Assembly (NCBI RefSeq): GCF_018812025.1
Contig: NC_063046.1
Coordinates: 898,328 to 962,327, forward strand
DNA: 64,000 nucleotides
Reading direction: 5' to 3'
Source of the DNA: Megalobrama amblycephala
Taxonomy: Eukaryota > Chordata > Actinopteri > Cypriniformes > Xenocyprididae
Under the pieces are notes generated by a model, which saw nothing but the letters and a program-made list of their open reading frames with translations, ran no database searches and had not been told where the DNA came from. The position numbers and the translations under genes are program-made. This document shows positions 47,337-59,493 of this stretch, piece after piece. Numbering within the stretch: the first letter of the stretch is position 1; each line of letters starts with the position of its first letter.

Positions 47337-47351
47337 CTGCAGTAACACACA

Positions 47352-47386
<35 letters not shown>

Positions 47387-48193
47387 TCATCGTTAACTCA
47401 CCCTGACGTCATTCCAAAGGAGAAATTAGGAATCTTCATACAGCTTTAATCCATCTGTTATGTCTGTGAAGTGCTAAAAATGACAAAACGGCACTAAAGA
47501 GGATCATAACAGAATTCATATGAGTGACATTAACAGAAGAGCTGTATGAAGATTCACTCTACTGTAGAACGACACGAGTAAACGACGACTTCTTCTAAGC
47601 TATCACACAGTGCAATGATCATGTGTGTATCGCACACACACTTCCCACATTCCCGAGTGTGTGTGTTTCTCAGACCACTTCTGTGTCTGTCAAACTAAGG
47701 AACCGTTTCACACACAGTCCAGTATTCAAACTCAAAGTTTGGCTCAGAAACTGTACCGTGACTTTATTTCTCAATGCCGAAACTATTTTTACGCGAATGA
47801 CATTATTCGTCCCATGGAGTTTTGCTGTGATGGATTTGGACTGATTTTTCTTTGTTTTTCTCTCCACCAACCGGTTATGAAACAGTGTTTGATGATTTGG
47901 GACCAGCGTTTCTTTCAGAGGTCAGAGGTCAATCTTACCTCACGCCGTCTGGACCTCTGCAGACCTGCTCTACTGTCGGACTGAATCTCATCAGAACATG
48001 TCCAGCTCGTATTTCATGCTGAAATCAACAAAGAGGAAATTATATTTTGCATGAAGATAATGAAGCCTGTTTTTATGATGCTTTTTGCATTTGTGATTGT
48101 AGTAGATTTTGCATTACATTAATAATATTTTTTTATTATTTGTGTTCTTAAATGTCTGAAAATTATGGAAGCTTGTTTCCGCCATGGAATAAA
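47337..48193 (+). other. Probable 3' untranslated region with AATAAA
   Basis: A (CA)n run is at 47,353-47,384. A poly(A) signal AATAAA is at 48,188-48,193, about 850 bp after the stop. The fold-back element at 48,165-48,312 overlaps it, so this signal may be supplied by a repeat and the true end could be further on. Confidence 0.45.
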
Positions 48194-48312
48194 AAGAAAA
48201 AAAAATCAAAAAGTTTCATCTCATAATTGCAAGTTAAAATTGTGTCAGAATTGTGAGGTATAAACTTGCCTTTTTAATTTTTTTATATTCTGTGGCAGAA
48301 ACAAGCTTCCAT
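48165..48312. mobile_element. Small fold-back element
   Basis: ATGGAAGCTTGTTTCCGCCA on the left is mirrored by TGGCAGAAACAAGCTTCCAT on the right, around a 110-bp AT-rich interior. Confidence 0.75.
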
Positions 48313-51311
48313 AGAAAATAGCTTCATGATGCAGAAAATCTCTGTGAGAAATGGGCTTCATTTTATTCATGCAAAAAATTTGCATGCAATCAAATGAGTT
48401 TTGAGTTTTTCCCCATGCATCTTTTAGTTTAGTGTGTGAACTTTGACCTGGACGTGTTCATCGCAGTGAGATTCCTCCATCTGTTCTCAGCTGAATTGCC
48501 TTACCTCTGGTTGTGTTGTTGTGGATCTTCTCCGGTTGCAGTGACGCTGATGTTAGACTGGAGCTTCTATGCATCAGACGGCAGCCGTTCAGCTCAACAC
48601 GTCACGCTTTAGGGATCACTGAGTTTTGAGATCCATCACTTTCATTCCATCTGAGTTTGATTTTCTCCTCTGTGCCAAACAGAACATGTTCACGTGAGAT
48701 CTGACGGCGTTTACCTCCCCTCCTCTGAACTCTGCTCTGTACAGTGACGTATCGTAACTGTGATATTAGACGGTAGAAGTGCTCATGTACATTCTGTAAA
48801 TACTGACTTGTATGAAAGTACTACATTTTAAAGTTGTTTTCTTAAATGCTGTTGTAAAGGTCTATCAGATTTTAGCGAGATGATATCCTGACAAATACAG
48901 AGGTTAATGTCACATTATTTGAATTTCAGATTGTCATGTGCTTTTATTAAATTACAAACACATGAAAAACCAATTGTGTGCATTTTTGATTTTTGAGTGT
49001 GTTTCTTGTGTCCCTCTGATGAACACTAGATGGAGCCACAGCAGTATTCTCCCTCGAGTTGAGTGAGTGTATAGTATGTATACTCTGCTCAGAATTTGCT
49101 TTATGTCTGGAATACATTTTAACAAGCAGTGTGACAAATGAAATTATTTGATCAGACCTAAAACTGGATTAAAACCAGCTGAATTAATCACCCTCAGACT
49201 TTGCATTTCACAGACTTTTATTACAATAACAAAAAAATTTCATAACAGACACGTATTGCAAAGACTGAAAGTACAACATATATTCTTCAGATTTGCAATC
49301 CTATAAAAGAGTAGTTAAATATTTCATGTCTACATGTTTTTTTTTAATGGTACCAAAAACATTTCACTTCAACACTTGTAAGTAATGATACATTCAGCTA
49401 TTCACAGAGCAGATTTACACATGCGGTTCAACAGAGCTAGAAATCAGATGCATGATTATTTGATCCAACTATAATCATTGCACATGTGTGTAGACCAGTC
49501 CAACCTCATTAGCTGCCTTTATATTTACATGACTAATATCTTTTTTTCTTCTACACATTGTTCCTCCATCAATATTCAATTAAAATAATATTTGCCATAT
49601 ATTTTTTTGAGCAGAAAAATCAATCATGATCCTTCAGGGGTTTTTAACCCTGTTGAACCCTCTTATATGCAGACGTTTTCTCAGAAAGTGACACACTTTG
49701 TAGTATATTGTGATGATTACAAGATACATGTTCACAAGTATCTAAAGCGTTTTCTTTTGCTTTCAGCTTACAAACTAATTACTGAGAACAGGCCTAGAAA
49801 AGAGAATACATATATTAGTGCAGGGTTCACAATATTGATTTCTTGATATTAATTGATTCTCATATTGATGAACTGATACTGATTCTTAAATTGCCGTCAC
49901 ATTAGCATTCATAAATGTCCATTGTCTATGTATGAGCTCACACAGAGTTCAAAGATGTATTTTATTACCAAATGAGTATATAACCGCTCACGCTTCGACA
50001 TTCACTGACAGTACCTCAGTCGTGAAAGGGCGTTCAATTTACATTCAAGAGAAACTGAGGAGATTGTTGAGAGCAATACAATCTAGTCAACGTTTGCTGA
50101 AAATTGCCATTTGCAATTCAAAATAGGTCATTTGTGTGATTCATGTAGTTTTCGAAACATTTTGTCTGCATTTGGCCACTAAATAAAGATTTAAAATAAC
50201 ATTTACGATTTTGTGTGCGAATGATTCTAAATATATATGATCTAAATATAAATCCAAAAGAAAAATATATGAAAATAACTATATTAGGGAGCGGAAACAG
50301 CCAAAAAGTGCTCTTACTGGCAGCCATCTGCTGGTTATAGTGGTAATATCATGTCATTTTCATTTAAAGTGTTTTCCACCCGGTGGCAGAAATCTTCCAC
50401 TAAAGCATGGCCATTTCCCATGACTTATCTCCATAAATAAAAAATTCAGATCTTCTTTAAAGTTAGTTTTACATATACTGTTCCCATTTTAAATTAAAAC
50501 AGAAATATAAATATTTTTGAGGCAAATAAACAATACAAAAATCACAAATCCCTCCAAAACTGCTTAACTAAAAAGAGAGCAATATAGTACATGTTGTTTG
50601 AAAAAATTATTTTAAAAATGTGTTGTTCTGTCTGGGGTTGAACATCTGTCAAGGGGTCAAAGGGGGTGTTTTACAACACACTATGGTATCGAAAATGGGG
50701 GGAGGGGGTCGCATCTTTCCCCACCGGTGATAAGTTTGCATCTCTCCAAGCACAAGCTAGTTATTGGGCTTTTGGCCTCATCTTCTATTAATGCAGATGA
50801 GTATGTTATGTCTTTCAGCATGCAATCAAACGTGATATCAGAAACAATTAGATGTGTGATTAAATGACTTCCTCCAGATATTAATTATTAATTACAGTCG
50901 TTGACTTGCAGAAAGTTTTTTGTGATGGTTGGTTGTCAAAGGGATAGAATATACAGGGGGCGCCAACACTGATCTTGCAAACCCCTCACTAAATAGAGTG
51001 GTGCAGGAGATATTCTCCATTATAACCAATCAGTCAAAGAGTAGATTGAGATTCAGGAACCTTTCTGATTGGTGGTGGGTCATAATACACAATTTTACCG
51101 TTATGTTTATCTGTACAACAACCTTACACAAAAGCTTGTGCTTTCTGTTTTTTTTTTTTTTGTTTGTTTTTTGCACAATGATAAATTGCATTTTAATTAT
51201 AAACATGGAAATGTGCTTTTGTTTGGTTGGTAATGTATTTGCTGACTGTGTGTCTTTCCGCGGACACAAATAGCTTTTGTGTAATGAATTCATAAAGCAA
51301 ACCAATGCCTG

Positions 51312-51344
<33 letters not shown>

Positions 51345-51443
51345 GCCTAATATTATTCTTATTTTACTACATTATCATTTAAATCTGTTTTGACCAGGCC
51401 CCACGATTTGCGTATTAATTGCAAAGTTTAACCATCATGAAAG
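48313..51443. other. Intergenic spacer between convergent genes
   Basis: No exon was recognised. Bases 49,830-49,885 (CAATATTGATTTCTTGATAT) resemble the end of the hAT element at 34,983-35,979. A G-rich GGGGGGAGGGGG lies near 50,697-50,708. An (ATT)n run is at about 51,316-51,345. Confidence 0.45.
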
Positions 51444-51449
51444 TTTATT
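51444..51449 (-). terminator. Poly(A) signal for the B30.2 gene
   Basis: TTTATT on the plus strand is AATAAA on the minus strand, about 360 bp beyond the stop codon of the PRY/SPRY frame. No other strong signal lies closer. Confidence 0.4.
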
Positions 51450-51811
51450 TATTTTGCATGTTTTGTCTTGTCACTTTACATGAGAAATCATTTAAAAACA
51501 TTTCAACAGAAGAAGAGATGAAAGAGAATTCAATTCGGTACTCGTGTGCTGATGTCCATCACATATGCAGATTGACATCTTAAAGTTTCTTCTTCTCACT
51601 AGCTTTTGGATAATAACATTTAATAAAACACCATCAATAAAACTAATATCAGATATTTAGTTAGAACTGAGGCTGCTGTGTTCAAGCTGTACATTAAATC
51701 AGTTTTCATGATTTCTGGGAATCAAATCCATGACCTTGAAGTGTGAGAAGAGAGATAGATATACTTTTTGTTCATTTACATCCTTCTGTCTGAACACACT
51801 GGATTGGTCAG

Positions 51812-52434
51812 TCAAGCATCTGAGCTGTTACCCAGTAAAGGTTGACTGGACTCTACAGGTGATTCTACAGAAGCAGGTATTTCTACAGTTGATTCTTCAG
51901 GTTTTGGACAATCTAGAATTATAAGTGGACTCTGATCTCCTACACCTGGATTAAACAGAGGAGCGACAGATCCAGTGAATCTGGTGCTCATGGTCAGGAG
52001 ATGTTTCTTCTCTTTGACATTGTAAAATGACAGCTGACCGTCATCATAATCTAACAGAACTCCCAGTTGTTCAGGTCTCGGCGTCAGTGAGAGTTTATCT
52101 GGTTTTTCAGAGCTGGTGTAAAAACCATTAGGACCGTCTGAACACAGACACCAGTAACCGTTTGATGGAGTTAAAGCAGATCTGTCTTTTAAACAAAAAT
52201 TTCCATGTTCTGCCACACCAATTAACCAGTAGTTTTTAGGAGGTGTATCTTCTTGTGCCAACTCAACCTCCCAATAGTGACGACCAGATTTAAATCTTTG
52301 AGCTCCAAATGCACATAATTCATATGGAAATCCCTCTCCAGTGGGTTTATAATCTTGAGAGTCTCTCACTCTTTTACAGTCCCCACTGACCCTCAGATCT
52401 GGATGTAAATGCTCACGGTCAATAGTGATCTGAT
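51812..52434 (-). CDS. B30.2 gene, last exon (PRY/SPRY)
   Basis: It begins after TTTTCTTCACAG and ends TGA at 51,814-51,812. It covers the whole PRY/SPRY domain and a Pro/Ser/Glu-rich tail ([20 protein letters not shown]). The canonical boxes [16 protein letters not shown] and PLFNPG are intact. Confidence 0.92.
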
Positions 52435-55400
52435 CTGTGAAGAAAATAAACCAATTATTAATCCTTATGTATATGAGATGATATTTACACTCATATGCAT
52501 ATATAACTGAGATGATGTCATACCTGCATGTTTCCTCAGTTCTTCTATGTTTACGTCTCTCATGACTGAAATTAAAAACAAATAATTTGAGGTTTTAGTG
52601 AAGGAAAACTACAGCTGTGATTGAGGACAAAATGAGCATAAATAGTTTAACTTTCATGAATTGTTAATTTCCCATATTGAAGTCGTATTTAGGGGCCAAG
52701 CACCGAAGGTGCTTAGGCACCTATTGTTATTGTTGGCGTTCCGTACGCTTATTATTATTAGGGGCCAAGCACCGAAGGTGCGGAGGCACCTATTGTATCC
52801 GTTGGCGTTCTTTTTTTTTTTTTTTTTCTTCTTCTTCTTCTTCTTCCGCTCTTGAAGTCTATGACAGCCCATAGAACCGCTTGCGGGAAAGTTATGAAAT
52901 TTGGCACACAGTTAGAGGACAGTCTGACCTTTGTCCATAGCAAATTTGGAGTCTCTAACTCAATCCCTCTAGCGCCACCAGCTGTCCAAAGTTGCACTTA
53001 TGTTTATGTTAATAACTTTTGAACCATAAGGGTTAGAAACAAAATGACGTCATTTTCCGTCATAAAAAAATTTCCGCCATTTTGAATTTTCTGAAAAACC
53101 TACTTTTTCGAACTCCTCCTAGGCCGGATCATCTTCAGACCATGCTGACAAAAAGTTATGGAATTCAAGTTGATTCCTCAAACCGTTTTTGAAAAACACG
53201 CGAACGAATTGTACGTAGTGCTTGTGAAAATAGACATAAGGCTGTATCTCCGCAACGCTTTATCGTACTCGGACCAAACTTGGTACATGTCATCACAAGC
53301 ATGACCTGAGGCAACCTGCAGCGTTTCGGCGCAGTGCCATCTAGTGGTGCGGAGATATGAAAAATTGATGTTTTTGCTTATAACTTCTGATGGGTTTGTC
53401 CAAAAAACATAAATTTGGTCTCGTTGGATTCAGAGCATCATGCCGAGTCGATAGTCAATTTTCCCATATCAGACATTTTGGCCGTCGGCCATTTTGAATT
53501 TTGTTCTAAAATGCTGTATTTTACGAACGCATTAGTGTATCTTTACAAAACTCGGTATAGGTCATCAGCACAATGCCCTGAAGGAGCCTGAGAAGTTTCA
53601 GACCAGCGCCACCTTGTGGTCAAAAGTTATAACAAAATTTACGAAAATGCTAATAACTTTTGATTATATCAACCGATTGTAATGAATATGGTCTCAGTAG
53701 ATTCCTTGGGTCATGCTGAGAACATAGATATCAAATTTGCCATAGTCAGCTGAACTTCCTGTCCGCCATATTGTTTTTCTTTAAAAACCTACTTTTTCGA
53801 ACTCCTCCTAGACCGTTGCTCCGATTTTCACCAAAATTGAACCGTGTCATCTTCAGACCATGCCGACAAAAAGTTATGGATTTCAAGTCGATATGTCAAA
53901 CAGTTTTTGTATACAGAAGCAATGAATTTGAGGCATGATGCAAAAATGACTCTTGAAGCTGTATCTCTGCACTGCTTTATCATATTCAGATCAAACTTGG
54001 TACATGTCAACACAAGCATGACCTGAGGCATCATGCAGTGTTTCGGAGCAGCGCCACCTACTGGAGTGGAGATATGAAAAATGAATATTTTTGCTTATAA
54101 CTTCTGATAGGTTTGACCAAAAATCATAAATTTGGTCTTGTTAGATTCGGGGCATCATGTTGAGTCGAATGATATCCAATTTTTCCATATCGGCCATTTT
54201 GGCCATCATCCAATTTGAATTTTGTGCTAAAACACTGTACTTTACGAACGCATTAGCATATCGATACGAAACTCGGTATGGGTCATCAGCACAATGCCCT
54301 GAAGGAGCCTGAGAAGTTTCGAACCAGCGCCACCTTGTGGTCAAAAGTTATAACAAAATGTGCAAAAATGCTAATAACTTTTGACTATATTAACCGATTG
54401 TAATGAAACTGGTCTCAGTAGATTCCTTGGGTCATGCTGAGAACATAGATATCAAATTTGCCATAGTCAGCTAAACTTCCTGTCCGCCATATTGTTTTTC
54501 TTTAAAAACCTACTTTTTCGAACTCCTCCTAGACCGTTGCTCCGATTTTCACCAAAATTGAACCGTGTCATCTTCAGACCATGCCGACAAAAAGTTATGG
54601 ATTTAAAGTCGATATGTCAAACCGTTTTCGTATACCAGAGCAAAGAATTTGAGGCATGATGCAAAAACGACTCTTGAAGCTGTATCTCTTCAGTGCTTTG
54701 ACATATTGACACCAAACTTTGCAAGTGTCATTGTCACCTCACTCTGACCATACCACAACAATTTGGACACAGCGCCACCTATTGGTCGAAAGTGATGAAC
54801 CAGTAAATCCTCATTTTTGATCATTTTTCAGCTCTTTTACCTAAAATGATCTTAATAGGTCTTTAATTGCTCACTGCTGCAGTTAGCCTGATGCTCCCAG
54901 TCGTGTTGGCTTGCTTCTTGTGCCGTTTTTGTGCTTGGCCCCGTAATTGCTGCTTGCAGCTATATTTAGGGGCCAAGCACCGAAGGTGCGGAGGCACCTA
55001 TTGTATCCGTTGGCGTTCTTTTTATTATTATTCTTCCGTTTCTTCTTCTTCTTCCGCTCTTGAAGTCTATGGCAGCCCATAGAACCGCTTGCGGGAAAGT
55101 TGTGAAATTTGGCACACAGTTAGAGGACAGTGTGACCTTTGTCCACAGCAAATTTGGAGTCTCTAACTCAATCCCTCTAGCGCCACCAGCTGTCCAAAGT
55201 TGCACTTATGTTTATGTTAGTAACTTTTGAACCATAAGGGCTAGAAACAAAATTCTTCAAAAAGCCAAAATTCATAAATTTAGTATGGGTCATCAGGACA
55301 ATGACCTGAAGGAGCCTGAGAAGTTTCGGACCAGCGCCACCTTGTTGTCAAAAGTTATAACAAAATTTACAAAAATGCTAATAACTTTTGACTATATTAA

Positions 55401-56571
55401 CCGATTGTAATGAAACTGGTCTCAGTAGATTCCTTGGGTCATGCTGAGAACATAGATATCAAACTTTCCATAGTCAGCTGAACTTCCTGTCCGCCGTATT
55501 GTTTTTCTTTAAAAACCTACTTTTTCGAACTCCTCCTAGACCGTTGCTCCGATTTTCACCAAAATCGAACCGTATCATCTTCAGACCATGCCGACAGAAA
55601 GTTATGGATTTCAAGTCGATAAGTCAAACCGTTTTCGTATACCAGAGCAACGAATTTGAGGCATGATGCAAAAATGACTCTTGAAGCTGTATCTCTGCAA
55701 TGCTTTATCATATTCAGACCAAACTTGGTATGTGTCATCACAAGCATGACCTGAGGCATCATACAATGTTTCAGCACAGCGCCACCTACTGGAGTGGAGA
55801 TATGAAAAATGGCTGTTTTTGCTTATAACTTCTGATGGGTTTGACCAAAATTCATAAATTTGGTATGGTTCATCAGGACAATGCCCTGAAGGAGCCTGAG
55901 AAGTTTCGGACCAGCACCACCTTGTGGTCAAAAGTTATAACAAAATTTACAAAAATGCTAATAACTTTTTTTTCTAATTGCTCACTGCTGCTGTTGGTCT
56001 GATGCTCCCAGCCATGTTGGCTGGCTTCTTGTGCCGTTTTTGTGCTTGGCCCCGTAATTGCTGCTTGCAGCTATATTTTTAATTATATTCACATTGTGCT
56101 CTATTATAAGAAACTGCATATATTATGTCTGAAAATAAACGGTGGGGTCGCCGCCGATGACCTCATGGGCAGCGCGCCGACATGTAACGCCAATGCGCTT
56201 CGGGCGACCTGAGTTCAAATCCCGGCTCATGGTCCTTTCCCGATCCCATCTCCCTCTCTCTCCCACTTCGCTGCCTGTCTAAACACTGTCCTATCATAAT
56301 AAAGGCAAAAAAATTCCAAAAATCTTTAAAAAAAATTAAATAAATAAAAGAATAGAGTGGGATCGTAAAAGTCTGAAACTTAAAAATATGGGATACAAAA
56401 ATATCTAAACATAATCTAAACAAAATGAACTCCTGGTTCAGCAGGTCAGATTTCCTTGATTCTATTAAAGCACAAGTTGCTCTTTATGCTGATAAAATTA
56501 TTTGTTACGAAAGATGAAAGCTAATTAGATAAATACAAACCAGAAGCATTTTCACTGGTGCTCTCAGACAT
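51812..56571 (-). CDS. PRY/SPRY (B30.2) domain protein, candidate three-exon gene
   Basis: Minus-strand exons 56,571-56,541, 52,565-52,524 and 52,434-51,812 join in frame (phase 1 at both junctions) to 231 residues. The first 28 residues read [23 protein letters not shown]. The rest is a full PRY/SPRY domain: [20 protein letters not shown] (PRY), [33 protein letters not shown] and PLFNPGVG. B30.2 domains bind proteins or ligands and occur in fish TRIM, butyrophilin-like and NLR proteins. No RING, B-box, immunoglobulin or NACHT exon was seen upstream, so this is either a standalone B30.2 protein or the end of a larger gene starting beyond the repeats. Exons 2 and 3 are firm; exon 1 is inferred from phase and a single ATG. 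Confidence 0.6.
52524..52565 (-). CDS. B30.2 gene, 42-bp exon
   Basis: TTTAATTTCAG|TCATGAGAGAC to AAACATGCAG|GTATGA encodes [13 protein letters not shown]. The joined ...ELRKHA-DQITID... matches the usual run into PRY domains in fish TRIM-like proteins. It also holds an in-frame ATG that could be the start. Confidence 0.8.
52691..54967. repeat. Long repeat (AGGGGCCAAGCACCGAAGGT), copy 1
   Basis: The start AGGGGCCAAGCACCGAAGGT is seen at 52,691 and again at 52,760; the end is GTGCTTGGCCCCGTAATTGC then TGCTTGCAGCTATA. Inside, a block with CTACTTTTTCGAACTCCTCC is repeated near 53,100, 53,789 and 54,510. Poly-T and (CTT)n runs lie at 52,809-52,850. This is a cyprinid-type interspersed repeat of unknown mechanism. 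Confidence 0.9.
54968..56075. repeat. Long repeat, copy 2 (head-to-tail with copy 1)
   Basis: It has the same start and end as copy 1 but a shorter interior with one CGAACTCCTCC block (near 55,521). It abuts copy 1 directly, so the two form a tandem unit inside the candidate intron of the B30.2 gene. Confidence 0.9.
56140..56345 (+). mobile_element. tRNA-derived SINE
   Basis: A B-box-like GAGTTCAAATCC follows a tRNA-like 5' part (GATGACCTCATGGGCAGCGC). The body CCCGATCCCATCTCCCTCTC then TCCCACTTCGCTGCCTGTCT and an A-rich AATAAAGGCAAAAAAATTCC tail are typical of fish tRNA SINEs. Confidence 0.75.
56541..56571 (-). CDS. B30.2 gene, candidate first exon
   Basis: ATGTCTGAGAGCACCAGTGA then AAATGCTTCTG|GTTTGT gives [10 protein letters not shown] and a phase-1 donor that fits the 42-bp exon. 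The donor is non-optimal. There is no independent support. Confidence 0.4.
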
Positions 56572-56790
56572 CTGGACCTTAATGTATCCTGGTATAAAAA
56601 GTCAACAACAAACAAATACTTGGAAAGACAATAAACCACTTTAAATTACACTTTTAACCATTCCAGGCATTCAAGGGAGTCTGGCTCATTTGTGTAAAAG
56701 TACATATCACTAGAATTCATAATTTTATGCATTAATTGGCACAAAAACAAACTTTCCAGGTCAGGTTCTAGGTCAGGTTGCATACAGATC

Positions 56791-57797
56791 AGGGGCCGTA
56801 TTCACAAAACATTTGATCTTACCACTAAGAGTTCTCCTAAATAGCAGTAAAAGTAAAAGTTTTCTCTTAAAACCTATTCACAAAGCTGCTGAGACAAACT
56901 TTTACTAAGGAATAGACTGAAGTCTTAAACTAAGAGTAAGGGCGGGGTTGACCTCGTTGCTATGGAGTAAACACACAGTGATTGGCTGATGGGGAGGAGT
57001 CTCTGTCAGCGATTTAACCATAGAAATATTGTAGAATGAGGTGTCATGTTTCCACATTCAAATAAAGGTTTTAAAATACAAATGTTGCCCTATTCAAATA
57101 AAGATTTTTTAATAAAAATGTTGACATATTCAAATAAAGGTTTTAAAATGTAGGCTAAGTGTCACTAATTAAACTAGTATATACAGTGAATTGTCCACCT
57201 CTTAGGTATCTGCATCTCAAGAGAATGCAGAATTCAAGGGACAAATTATGTTTTATAAACAAAGTTTGCGAGAAACGCATTCAAATCTAATCAGCTCGAG
57301 AGGAGGAATATATACACAGACGAGAGCCAGCTCGCCTACAGTTTTCTGCATCCCTCCTCCACCCTGATCCTCACTCTCGGCTGGGGATACGGGGAGAACT
57401 TTGGGTTAAATTCCAAGCTCAGAGCCCTCAATCCCCTTGGACAGCACACCAAATGTGTTTATTTTATTTTTTTTACTCTATTCAATCATTTGTAAGTGTG
57501 AGCTCATGAAAACCACTGCCACAGGTATTTGGACAATATTTATTTATTTGTTAAAGATTTATTTTTGCCGTTTCATCGTAGATTCAAATCTATAAATCAA
57601 AATGTATTGCATTTATGAAGAAAAGGTTCAGCACCCAAGGCTCAATCGCTATTCCCTCAATGGTGTTCAGTGTCTTTGGGTGGATTACGACTGTTTGTGA
57701 TTTAGTCTCAGTGACTCAGGAGTCCTCTTGACTACTCCTAACATTTCACAGATTTAGGAGCTAGTTTTAGCACTAAAATGCTTTGTGAAATACCAGG
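56791..57797. mobile_element. 1-kb MITE with GTATTCACAAA ends
   Basis: The left end GGCCGTATTCACAAAACATT with CACTAAGAGTTCTCCTAAAT is mirrored at the right by ACTCCTAACATTTCACAG ... AAAATGCTTTGTGAAATACC. The interior has no transposase. The ends resemble fish Harbinger-like MITEs. Confidence 0.75.
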
Positions 57798-58388
57798 CGC
57801 GCTGTTGGCATGGGGGACAGGGGGGTCAGGACCCCCGCAGTTTTGAAAAGACAGAAATCGACCCCCGCACTTTTGATAAGGGCTGCTTCAATCAGTCACA
57901 CTATATCATCTTTTAGCTTAGGATATTTCCTTTCAAATGAGACCATTTTCACGTTTCTGTGAGCTTTTGTTCGTAAATAATCAACTGTTTTGTCGCAGAT
58001 GTGAACAGGAAATGCGCTCTCGAACGGAGAAACACGCGATCTCCAAGCAATCGATCACAGCGTGCTAACATTTTAGGACAGGTCGGTGGTATATAAATCA
58101 TGTCCGAACGTTAGCGTTTGTCAATTAAGCCAAACCGTCCATTTAGAAACCAAGAAATTTGACACTTTAAGGTAAGGAGGCTGATCTCTCAGGTTGACGC
58201 GCGAGCTGGCTTGTTTTGATTTCGGTAATTACATATAGAAAGTTAAAAGCATTGATGGCATCTATAAAAGAGATATCTAAAAGCGAAACGAAAGTAGGAC
58301 GCACGAGAGGAAGCGAAACGAAACGAGGAAGAACTCCTTTGCCCATGAGCGCGGAAAGACGCGTTCGCTATGCACACGTGCACCGTCC
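57798..58388. other. Spacer, nothing recognised
   Basis: A stretch GGGGGACAGGGGGGTCAGGA with two nearby copies of GACCCCCGCA(C/G)TTTTGA looks repeat-derived. No exon was recognised. Confidence 0.35.
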
Positions 58389-59246
58389 GTGTTTGGGTGT
58401 AAAAGAGCTTTTGTCTCTGTGCAAGAAAAGATGGCTCACCACATTGTTCCAAATGTCATGAGAGAATTGTCAAACTATTTAAAAATCACATTTCTCAATG
58501 CAAGATTGCAAAGAATTTGTCTTTCACCATCTACCATACATTATATTGTAAAAAGATTCAGGGAATCTGGTGAAATCTCAATCTGTATAGGGCAAGGTAG
58601 GACACCTCCATTGAATGTGCATGACCTTTGACCCCTCAGGTGGCATTGCGTTAGAAACCGTCATGCTACTGTCTTAAATAAATCCACATGGACTCGGGAG
58701 TACTTAGGAAAACAGTTGTCACTTAACAGTCTGACGCTACATCAAGAAATTAAACTCAAATCTCTGTTACACAAGGACAAAAGCTATACATCGATTCTAT
58801 GCAGAGATGCTGCTAAGTTCCCTGGGCGCGAGCTCATCTCAGATGGTCTAAAAGACAGTGGAAATGTGTGCTGTGGTCAGATGAATCCATGTTTCAGCTT
58901 GTTTTTGGAAAAAATGGACATCGAGTTCTCAGTCCCAAAGACAAAAGGGACCATCCAGACTTTAATCAGCAACAGGTGCAAAACCATATGTCTGTCATGG
59001 TATGGGGGGTGTATCAGTGCAAACAGCATGGGCGACTTGCATTTGTGTGAAGGTACCATTGACATGGAGGCATATATTGGGATTGTACAGAGATATAAAT
59101 ATTTACTATATTTCCTGGGTAGCAAGACAATGTCAGGCCTCATTCTGCACGTGATTCATCAGAGTGGTTCCTATACAATCTACACCGTAGAGTGCATGTG
59201 TCTGACTGCTTACAGTCCAGATCTGACTCTTATTGAAAATGTATAG
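58389..59246 (+). pseudogene. Decayed Tc1-like transposase
   Basis: The reading frame shifts along its length: 58,440-58,610 gives STIHYIVKRFRESGEISI (paired-type helix-turn-helix and linker); 58,868-59,050 gives MLWSDESMFQLVFG and SVMVWGVYQC (first DDE residue region); 59,190-59,246 gives CLTAYSPDLTLIENV (end of the catalytic core). Several frameshifts make it non-functional. Terminal repeats were not identified. Confidence 0.85.
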
Positions 59247-59493
59247 TCCGTCATGAAAAGGACAGACAGCGATGACCACAGACAGTTGTATCAGGCGAGA
59301 TTGGGTAAAAATTCCCCTTGCAAAACTGTAACTATTAGTATCCTCAATTCTCAAATGACCGTAGTAGCACGGCAAACTACCCAGTGCTCATTCCTGTTAT
59401 TTTAGGGAACCAGGGTTACACTAGTAACCATAATGGTTCAGTCACACTGCAATCGCATGGCCTTGATCAGCTGTATAAAGAGAGGCTCAGACC

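Noticed and set aside
52654..55205. Frames with poly-Lys/Arg runs in the AGGGGCCAAGC repeats
   Set aside because: Produced by poly-T and CTT simple sequence inside a repeated non-coding element.
56140..56230. A functional tRNA gene
   Set aside because: Only a B-box-like motif and loose tRNA resemblance; followed by a SINE body and A-rich tail, so it is a SINE head.
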